A stretch of DNA of 11,366 nucleotides from Baffinella frigidus (lineage: Eukaryota > Cryptophyceae > Cryptomonadales > Baffinellaceae): assembly GCA_026770585.1 (NCBI GenBank), contig MU646364.1, forward strand, positions 216,816 to 228,181, written 5' to 3'. A program made the translations under genes and the position numbers. Each line of letters starts with the position of its first letter. The first letter of the stretch is position 1. The notes under the pieces were generated by a model. It saw nothing but the letters and a program-made list of their open reading frames with translations. It ran no database searches and had not been told where the DNA came from. Shown here one piece after another: positions 1 through 6,665 of the stretch.

Positions 1-30
1 CTCCCAGCACCTATCCTCCCAAACTCTTAC

Positions 31-2194
31 GGGGTCCATGGCGTCAACGTCCGCCTTCGCCGCCACAAGCGCCATGATCGCTGCCTCGTGACCGTTCTCA
101 GCAGGGTGCAAGGGGTTCATGTTTGAGTTCGAGAATGTGAGCGTAGAGTCTATGTCTCACAAACGACATCCACACCAAAAAGCTAAGCAAATCATCCAAC
201 CAAAAATGTCGCACAGGCCAAACGTACCTCGCCCGTGACCTCCACGTCGCCACCAGCAGCTACGATCTGGTGGATCTGCAAAACGGGGGAGCATAGTGAG
301 GCGAGAAATGGACCGGGACAGTGTGGAGAGGGGCGTCAGGTGAGGGGGGTGGGGCGTGCAGGGATCGGGCTTCGCGCGTTCTCAGTCAATGGTCTGGAGT
401 TGAGGGAATGAGGCCAGAATGCGCCACACCTTTAGTCCTTTAGGTCCTTTAGGTTCTTCGGGCTCCCAACATAGGCAGACACTGGAAGTGGTTCTGCGAA
501 AAAGGCATGCTACCTTGGTCACGTCTCCCTCGTCCGCTGCCTTGAGAAGAGCCTCGGGATCCGCAGCCAGCAGCTTCTTGCCCTCCGCCACAAGAGGGTC
601 CTGCCGAACGATTCGTGGATCAGACGAGAGTCTTCGTGCAAAAGCAGAATCGTGCAACAAGACCTCCCCCAGAAGACTTCTCGACCACCGAGGTGGAGTT
701 AGAATCCACCCGCAAAATGCAGGATGTGAGCTTGCCCGACCCGAAACCCAAACCCAAACCCGAAAACCAAAAACGAAACCCAAAACCCCAAACCCGAGAA
801 CCACGTTTCCGGGAGACGATATATCGCGAAAGCGTACGATGAGTGCGAAGCCGGGGTCGAGGCTGGATCGAGGTTTCGTTCGTGGCAATGACACATCAGA
901 TGCGGGGGATGCTACGCACTACCATTTTTCCCGGATTCTACGCACCACCAGGCTTGGTTGTGGGGGATACTACGCACCACGAGTTTTTTCGGAGATCCCT
1001 TGCTTCCAACACGCGGAATTTCCTTTGAAGAATCAGACGCAGCCTTGCCGCCGTCGACCGCCACTCCGGCTGCCGCCTGTGTTCATAGGGAAACAGTTTT
1101 AATTCAAAACCACTGGATTCAATGAAAATTACTACACGAATGCCTTAATATTACTAGTAAAACTCATTGTGTGTAGTACATTTCGTTGCCAAAAAAGTGC
1201 TGACGTTCACGGTTCTGAAGTTCAGTTAAGCGCACCGCCATGCTTGTACGGAGGTTCAATAAGCGTCGTAGGAGGTGGAGTTAGAATCCATCCGGAAAAT
1301 GCTCGTATGAGCGGCCGACACGGGGTACAGTAAGTGGCACAATGCGTAGCATGTGCGGCGCTGACGCTGGTTGTTTGGCAATAAATTATCAATCTCTCTC
1401 GACCACCGCCGCATGGCCTTCAACTAAATGCAGCGGCGTCTTTTCTTGCTGCGGCGCGCGGCAGCGCTCAGGTGCGCACCCCCCTCTCTCCGCATTGCAC
1501 CCCTTCCGCACCCGCGGCACCCTCTTTGCGGGGCTAGCGAAATCTCTACGGAAGGTTACCGGAACTCGTTTCGATTCTTCACGCATCCGCCAGACACAGG
1601 CGAACACAACAATGGACTGGTGAGGGCTGGTGGCAGGTGCAGGGCCAGCAGGGGAGCCACGGTGCACCGAGGGGGGGAGCCTAGCTCTGATCGGGTGGAT
1701 CTGGTCTCATCGTAAACTTACTGTTCAGTTGCCCTCTTTGTACGGGAGTTCAAGTTCTACGAGTTCTTCTTCTCTTCTTTTATTTCTCTCAAGCCTGATA
1801 TTGCTTTTTCTCAAGCCTGATATTGACTAAGCACCCGCCGGGCGGGAGCGCACAGCGCACACGACACCCAGGAAACACGGGCAGCAAGCGAGGACAGGGG
1901 AACGGGGCAGCAACTCTCGGGCAGGCTCGCAACCTGATCCTGATCTTGCGTCAAGAAGAACTTGTCAAAGTGGTTCTGCGAAGAAGGCACCAGGTGCGTC
2001 GCCCAGCGCCCCTCGAGGTTCGCGACCTGTGCCTCGAGGCGCGCAAGGCGAGGCTCGAGAAGGGGAAGAGGCTCCTCGCCCGCGGCGGCCTCCTCGAGGC
2101 TCGCGACCGGTGCCGTCAGGATCGAAACCTGTTCCCGGAGCTGCCGCACCTCCTCCTGCAGCGCCGCCTCCCGCAAGCGGAAGAGGTCCTGCGC
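31..2194 (-). CDS. Coiled-coil / ankyrin-repeat protein, partial (runs off left edge)
   Basis: Model of four exons on the minus strand: 2194-1991, 600-514, 275-233, 149-31. The first (68 codons, acceptor gtgggcag, donor CTG|gtgcct) encodes a Leu/Glu/Arg-rich coiled coil (FRLREAALQEEVRQLREQ, later RLARLEAQVANLEG). The second (29 codons, cggcag acceptor, AAG|gtagca donor) and third join as LLKAADEGDVTK-IHQIVAAGGDVEVT, a good ankyrin helix pair. The fourth carries PLHPAENGHEAAIMALVAA and ADVDAMD, a second ankyrin repeat one residue short of the usual PLHxAAxxGH spacing, then donor CCC|gtaaga at 30. Ankyrin repeats bind partner proteins; no specific partner can be named. The junction 275-233/149-31 keeps frame only with a GC donor (G|GCGAGG). 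An alternative first exon extends to the ATG at 2212 or the one at 2275. The ankyrin assignment is fairly secure; linkage of the 1991-2194 exon across a 1.39-kb intron is inference. Confidence 0.55.
419..513 (-). repeat. Dispersed repeat, copy 1 (abuts a splice donor)
   Basis: The plus strand reads TTTAGGTCCTTTAGGTTCTT, then CTCCCAACATAGGCAGACAC, then GGTTCTGCGAAAAAGGCATG. A related sequence lies at 2728-2806 (CTCCCACCATAGGCGGACAC, then GTAGAAAGGGCATGGTTCC) and its end matches 1968-1990. On the minus strand it begins exactly at the GT donor that follows exon 600-514. Confidence 0.65.
691..730. repeat. Short dispersed repeat, copy 1
   Basis: AGGTGGAGTTAGAATCCACC followed by CGCAAAATGC. The same run is found at 1273-1310 with few changes (AGGTGGAGTTAGAATCCATC, CGGAAAATGC). 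Both copies are in the 601-1990 intron. Confidence 0.7.
735..802. repeat. Degenerate AAACCC array
   Basis: Imperfect units of AAACCC, CGAAACCC and AAAACCCC, the C-rich strand of a telomere-like repeat. It creates lysine/proline-rich spurious open frames. It lies in the intron upstream (minus strand sense) of the 514-600 exon. Confidence 0.7.
1273..1310. repeat. Short dispersed repeat, copy 2
   Basis: Second copy of the AGGTGGAGTTAGAATCCA repeat, 582 bp from the first and in the same orientation. Confidence 0.7.
1389..1439 (-). pseudogene. Ankyrin-like exon fragment
   Basis: After an AG (gaaaag) the minus strand reads TPLHLVEGHAAVVERD and then TGA. This resembles the ankyrin core TPLHLAAxxGHxxVVxxLL with about two residues missing and an early stop. 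It lies inside the 1.39-kb intron between the coiled-coil and first ankyrin exons of the minus-strand gene. It could be a decayed duplicate exon, an alternative terminal exon, or chance. The match is short. Confidence 0.3.
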
Positions 2195-2727
2195 CTGCCC
2201 ACACGTGGCCATCCATGCGAACAGAATAAATGTCGATTTCAATCTTGTGGGGAGAATTTCATAATCGAAGCTCACTAAGGCTGGAATCTATGTTGTGACA
2301 AAATACAGAATCCGTAATTCAAAGTTGCCCTAAAAAAATTGCGGCCACTTTGAGCTCGAATTGTGTTGAACATAATGAAACGTTGCGATTTTAATTGAAT
2401 TTTGTTAAACAGCAAGATGTTTTCATTCGAGCTCGAACCCGCAACATTTCGACATGATTCTCGTCTGAAACTGTTTTATGGCTAAAGCGATGTGGTTTGC
2501 ATGAAAATCTGCTCGGATTCGAAATAAATCAAAGTCAATGAAGTGACTTTTGAATTATGAATTTTGCGAATTCTGTCGACACATAGATTCCCCTCTTACA
2601 ATCGACATTTTTTATGTTCGCATGGATAGCCTCGTGTGGGCGAAGCACCAACTCAAACGTCCGAGAGAAAACACAGGGCTCCAACTTCACTGCCCCAGAG
2701 GACGAGGCGGGGAGCCACGCCAGGGGT
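2195..2727. other. AT-rich stretch, no gene
   Basis: Contains no convincing exon on either strand. It includes the imperfect inverted pair TTGAGCTCGAATTG...TTCGAGCTCGAACC (about 2349-2438). If the minus-strand exons on both sides belong to one gene, it is intron; otherwise it is intergenic and upstream of the ATG at 2275. Confidence 0.4.
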
Positions 2728-2806
2728 TCATTTTTAGGTCCTCTAGGTTCTTTTCACTCCCACCATAGGCGGACACCGGAACTTATCCTGTAGAAAGGGC
2801 ATGGTT
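2728..2806 (-). repeat. Dispersed repeat, copy 2
   Basis: Diverged copy of the 419-513 repeat, sharing TAGGTCC-TAGGTTCTT, CTCCCA-CATAGGC-GACAC and GGCATG in the same order and spacing. It lies in the long intron between minus-strand exons 3452-3580 and 1991-2194. Confidence 0.6.
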
Positions 2807-2916
2807 CCTGTCGGATCATATGTGGCCCCTACGGGGGCCTCATGTGATCCGAAAAGAGTACAGCCCCCCGAGCAGGCTCAGCAGCGCCGTGGGGGGAAAC
2901 TCGCGGACCAAAGCCA

Positions 2917-3306
2917 AACCCTCAACCCTCAGACAGACCTCAACCCTCAATCCTCAACCCGCAGCCCTCAGCCCCCAGCCCCCAACCCTCAACCCTCAAA
3001 CCGCAGCCCTCAGCCCCCAGCCCCCAACCCTCAACCCTCAACCCTCAACTCCCAACGCTCCACCCTCAACCGTCACCAGTCACCGTCAACCCTCAACCCT
3101 GCACCCTCAACCCTCAGCCCTCAACCCTCAACCCTCAACCCCCAACCCTCAACCTTCAACCCTCAATGCTCAGCCCTCAGCCCTCAGCCCTCAGCCCTCA
3201 TCCTTCAGCCCTCAGCCCCCAACCCTGCACCCTGAACCGTCACCCGTCACCGTCAACCCTCACCCATCACCGTCAACCGTCAACCGTCAACCCTCAACCC
3301 GTAACC
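2917..3306. repeat. CCCTCAA-type minisatellite
   Basis: About 390 bp of 7-base units, mostly CCCTCAA with variants CCCTCAG, CCCCCAA, CCGTCAA and CCTTCAA. Longer blocks (GCAGCCCTCAGCCCCCAGCC) recur at about 2961 and 3003, showing higher-order duplication. The unit is one or two changes from the telomeric CCCTAAA. Open frames across it (PQPSTLNPQ repeats) are artefacts of the array. It lies between minus-strand exons 3452-3580 and 1991-2194. Confidence 0.85.
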
Positions 3307-3451
3307 ATGTACGCCAAATTGGGCATGTTTCCTACCGAGAGCAAATTGTTTTTGTGTACCTTGATCTGTACCACAGCCCATCGGAATCCAGCGGGCTCTA
3401 GTGCAAAACCAAGGGAATTCAAAAATGCCATTTGCCCGGGGCTGGTGGAAC

Positions 3452-3938
3452 CTGCTTCAGCGTCTCGTCGTGGAGAGGGCCCGTCGAGATGAAGCACCTC
3501 GCACCCTCGCCGGCCATCCCCGCCCAGCCCAGCCCCGACCCAGTCGGCGCGTGCATCGCCCCGAGCGGAGAGGGCCGCACCTGCAGGTCGATTCGTTCAC
3601 TGTGCCCCATATGAATATGGTCACACACACACCGCTCGCACAGTGGGCCTAGCTCATGTACAGCACAATCCTCGGAGGGTGCTGCTCCAAGAGCGCACTG
3701 CAGGGCGTAGTTCAGAGGTGCACGATCTGATTTGCTGGTCCATGGTTGCGAGAGTCCATGGTTGCGAGAGGCATGCAATTGCAACAAGGCCATTCTCTCG
3801 GAGTTCCGGCGTCAGGGAGAAGCGTACCTCGGTGATGCCCGTCGAGAACCTGGAGATGGATAGCAGCCCGTGGTGGGCCGCTTGCGAGGGGAGGGCGCAC
3901 AAGACGGCTGCCTGGAGGGTTGATCGCGCTGCGGCGAG
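3452..3938 (-). CDS. Two exons of an unrecognised protein
   Basis: Exon 3938-3828 (37 codons, acceptor ccaccgcag, donor GAG|gtacgc) contains the stretch SQAAHHGLLSISRFSTGITE. Exon 3580-3452 (43 codons, acceptor gacctgcag, donor CAG|gttcca) contains VRPSPLGAMHAPTGSGLGWA and ARCFISTGPLHDETLKQ. Both are exact multiples of three in phase 0, so they join cleanly across a 247-nt intron. The frame of the first is open upstream to an ATG at 4097 (90 residues in all), which could be the start; equally the exon may begin at the acceptor. The second can either stop at the in-frame TGA at 3419-3421 if unspliced or splice on, in phase 0, to the coiled-coil exon ending at 2194. I do not recognise the family and assign no function. 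The main support is composition, phase and consensus splice sites on both sides. Confidence 0.5.
3739..3770. repeat. 16-bp perfect tandem duplication
   Basis: TCCATGGTTGCGAGAG occurs twice head to tail, inside the 247-nt intron between minus-strand exons 3828-3938 and 3452-3580. Confidence 0.9.
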
Positions 3939-4194
3939 CTGCGGTGGGAGGTTGAAGTTATAAAATGGGGGGGCGGGGCCCTGAGGCTGCGGGTTGAGGT
4001 TCGCGGGGCGGAAGATCAGGCACGCAGATTCTGGATGGGCGGGGCAGACCGTTGCAGCGCCGGTCACGCCGCGCGCGAGAAGCGAAGAACACAGCATTGG
4101 GACAAACTGGCCGTCTATTTTTCAGATGTTGACCGCAACCAAAAAAAAGGAAGGCGGTTCTGGTCAAATCAGGTAGGGGCGTTAAAAAAATCGC

Positions 4195-4508
4195 TAAACC
4201 TAAAGGACCTAAAAAAAATTGAGAGTTACATAGGACCTCCCTATTTTAGGGAGTCCAAGGGCTATCGCCCTCAACAAAACGTGCTCCTAAGAGTCACGTA
4301 TTAGGACCTCCTTATTAGGGAGTCCGAGGCCAACGCCCTCCACGAAACGTGCTCCATGGACCGCACCGTTCGGGACCATCGCGTCCCAGAGCGATTATAA
4401 AGGTCAACGCCTTATTATTTCTGTATGCTCCGTGTCCAAGCCCACCGAACCTACTAGGCACAAAAGGACCTAAAGGACGTTAAACCTAAAGGACCTAAAG
4501 GACGTAAA
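4195..4508. repeat. CCTAAAGGAC motif clusters around a 71-bp tandem hairpin repeat
   Basis: The 10-mer CCTAAAGGAC, or close forms, occurs at about 4199-4211 and repeatedly at 4466-4504. Between these, two copies of a unit of about 71 bp begin at 4231 and 4302. Each opens with the inverted repeat GGACCTCC...AGGGAGTCC, continues with a GGC-CGCCCTC-AC segment, and ends AAACGTGCTCC. No coding sequence is seen. Confidence 0.65.
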
Positions 4509-4511
4509 ATT

Positions 4512-4650
4512 TAGGGTCCAGGGTTCAGGGTTCAGTGTTGAGGGTTTGGGGTGTACGAGCTCGTAGGGTTTAGGGTTTAGGATTTAGGGTTTAGGGTTTA
4601 CGGTTTACGGTTTACGGTTTATGGATCAGGGTTTGGGGTTGATGGTTGAA
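4512..4650. repeat. Telomere-like TTTAGGG array
   Basis: Starts as GGGTCCAGGGTTCAGGGTTC, passes into TTTAGGGTTTAGGATTTAGG, then TTTACGG units, and fades into GGTTTGGGGTTGATGG. This is degenerate plant-type telomeric sequence in an interstitial position. Confidence 0.8.
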
Positions 4651-5025
4651 AGTCGTTTTTTTGAGCGGGCTGATCTGCAATAAGGCCTTAACGACATCTC
4701 AAAAATTACATCTGGCCGGAAATTCATACATTTTCCCTTAGGCCCGAAATTTTATCTGGCCCGAAATGATTTTGAAAAGGACTTGAAATTGTAAGGGCCC
4801 CCTACAATTCTAAGTCTTTTTACTTTACAAATATTTTTTCAAAAAGTGTTCCCCTCTTTTTTTTTCAGCTAACGGGGCACCGCATGACGCCCCCCCACTC
4901 ACCGCACCTCAACTTACCCTCCCCCCACCTCTCCTCCTCCTTGAACCTGAAAAAAAATCAAAAAATCAGGCTTGAGATATCGTTTTTGACAGGTTATTTG
5001 CATCATGCGGCTCAAAAAAACGGCT
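4651..5025. other. AT-rich stretch between telomere-like arrays, no gene
   Basis: Holds homopolymer A and T runs and two related phrases, ATCTGGCCGGAAATTC and ATCTGGCCCGAAATG (about 4711 and 4752), but no supportable exon. Confidence 0.4.
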
Positions 5026-5234
5026 TCAAGGTTCAGGGTTCAGGGTGTAGGGTGTAGGTTTAGGGTTGAGGGTTCAGTGTTAAGTGTTGAGTGTTTAGGG
5101 TTAAGAGTCCAGGGTTCAGGGAACAGGGGTCAGGGCTAAGGGTTTAGGGTTGAGGGTTTAGGGTTCAGGGTTGAGGGTTTAGGGTATAGGGTTAAGGGTT
5201 CAGGGTTTAGGGTTCAGGGTTGAGGGTTTAGGGT
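5026..5234. repeat. Telomere-like array, TTCAGGG/TTTAGGG/TTGAGGG
   Basis: About 200 bp of heptamers alternating TTCAGGG, TTTAGGG, TTGAGGG and GTGTAGGG, with occasional TTAAGGG. It is interstitial, G-rich on the plus strand, and borders unrelated sequence on both sides. Confidence 0.85.
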
Positions 5235-5333
5235 GTCAAAACACTTTGGTGCTTTACTCTCTTTGGGGAAAGTCGACCCCTTAGGGGCTCCATCCCCGCA
5301 GATTGCTTGTGCAATTTAGTGTGGTCTGCCCGG

Positions 5334-5380
5334 CTGCGACTTGGACAGCAGCCCTTCACACCTGCGACTTGGACAGCAGC
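5334..5380. repeat. 19-bp direct repeat, 28-bp period
   Basis: CTGCGACTTGGACAGCAGC occurs at 5334-5352 and 5362-5380. It is followed by alternating GCATGCGTGCATGCACGC around 5400. No gene is apparent here. Confidence 0.85.
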
Positions 5381-5592
5381 GTGGGATGTTTGGCACGCGG
5401 GCATGCGTGCATGCACGCACGCCGGACCAGCCCCAGATCGGGGCCAGCCATCAGCTTACTACATCAGCGTACAAAAGGCGATCATAACCTGTCAAGCCAT
5501 GCGTTGTTTCGTGTGTGAACTTGGTCTGCCTAAAGGACCTAGTACAACTCGTGACGCAGAAATCAGAAGGTACAAAGATGAGTGGACCACAG

Positions 5593-5626
5593 CACACTAG
5601 CCACTTCCGCACACTAGCCACTTCCG
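5593..5626. repeat. 17-bp perfect tandem duplication
   Basis: CACACTAGCCACTTCCG occurs twice in tandem in gene-free sequence. Confidence 0.9.
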
Positions 5627-5838
5627 GCGAGCAAACAGATATTTCGCCACTGTAGGATCCTAGAATATAGTACAATGATACAGGCAAACAGAAAAGGGAA
5701 TCTGGTCCACCAAGCATCAAAATGGACGACCAGACACTGTCCGCAGGGCCAGACCAACCTTTTCCATCAAAAGAGCACCTCGAAATTGACCCCTTCTGAT
5801 GGGATGGAGAGGGGAGGGCACGTTGGCACCCTGCCGCG

Positions 5839-5965
5839 GCTACGTGACCAAACGCCCCTATTGTGTGAAAATTACTACACACATTGTTTCCCCCCTTCAC
5901 TTGTAAAGGGCTTGTAAACTTGAAACATTTGAAACATTCCCTCTTCCAGTCTCGAGTGGAGAGCC
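5839..5965. repeat. Dispersed repeat family, copy 1
   Basis: GCTACGTGACCAAACGCC, TGAAAATTACTACACA, CCCCTTCACTTGTAAA and CTCGAGTGGA occur in this order here and, diverged, at 11250-11366. A fragment (TGAAAATTACTACACGAATG) is at about 1121-1140. Probably a mobile or amplified non-coding element; no protein is seen. Confidence 0.7.
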
Positions 5966-6183
5966 CGAGGTTTGAAAATGTTGTCTCATGTCGCAATCCC
6001 TAAAACCTCCATGTAAACTTTCAAATATGCATCCGAAATCCGCCCGCACCCCTCGAGACCGGAAAAAGGTTGCTACGACCTACGCAATTTGAAACTGAGA
6101 TGCTTTTACACGCGAGCGAGTTTGGTCACGTTCCTGACTTTAACGAAGTCAGGCACGTGGTTTCCCGGTACAAATCCTTACAA

Positions 6184-6393
6184 CCCCACATGTACAGAGG
6201 TATCTGGGCTAAAAGAACACGGTTGCTCCGACATCGGTCGGTTTCTGTTTTCTTAAATGAGTACCAGAGGGTTGAAGAAACACAATGTTTAGTCACCCCT
6301 CTGGTACTAAATTAAGAAAACGGAGGGGCCAAATCCGGTCTGTGTTCTTAAGTTCTGGTTTCTTACAGCCCAGATACCCCTGTACATAGGGTG
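6184..6393. mobile_element. Foldback element 1
   Basis: The ends are inverted copies (ATGTACAGAGGTATCTGGGC against, on the opposite strand, ATGTACAGGGGTATCTGGGC). Matching continues inward through AAGAACAC, GTTTTCTTAA and GTACCAGAGGG to the centre near 6275-6300. This is an arm of about 90 bp per side with mismatches. No transposase is present, so it would be a non-autonomous MITE-like or foldback element. Confidence 0.75.
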
Positions 6394-6665
6394 CTCCAGC
6401 AATCGCGAGTGGATCAGGCGGGGGGGTGGACACACACGACGCCCTGACTTGAACGCTCGTGCCCTGCCAACCAGAACCCTCGCCCCCCCGTCGCACTTTG
6501 TCGAAACTCTGCCATCTACACATTTCTCGGCACAAAACACGCCCCCCCCCCCCCACCCCCCTGTGGCTCCGAACAGCGCGCACAACAAAGGATGCTTCAC
6601 TCTCTCTCACACAGCACCCCCTTCACACCGCGCCCCCCCCCTTTACAACACGCCCCCTGTCTCAC
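6394..6665. other. C-rich intron or intergenic stretch
   Basis: Contains poly-C runs (about 6541-6552 and 6634-6640) and CACA-rich sequence. On the minus strand it follows the donor TCG|gtgaga at 6665, so its right part is intron. No downstream exon with the required phase was found. Confidence 0.4.

Larger units (their letters stand above)
5381..6183. other. Gene-free stretch
   Basis: Apart from the repeats listed separately, nothing here is convincing as coding. A 181-codon minus-strand frame (5451-5996) crosses the repeats and lacks recognisable protein character. Confidence 0.4.

Noticed and set aside
382-894. 170-codon minus-strand open frame as one gene
   Set aside because: Only 514-600 has coding character and splice borders; the rest is telomere-like repeat and dispersed repeat.
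2917-3306. CRISPR array
   Set aside because: Repeats are 7 bp without unique spacers and the window is eukaryotic.
2801-3401. Pro/Ser/Asn-rich repeat 'proteins' on the plus strand
   Set aside because: They are translations of the 7-base minisatellite, open in more than one frame.
4035-4304. 89-codon plus-strand frame as an exon
   Set aside because: It overlaps the CCTAAAGG cluster and the hairpin repeat and shows no supportable splice sites.
5026-5234. True chromosome end
   Set aside because: The array is degenerate, internal, and one of several arrays in both orientations.
5451-5996. 181-codon minus-strand open frame
   Set aside because: It crosses a tandem repeat and a dispersed repeat and has no recognisable domain.
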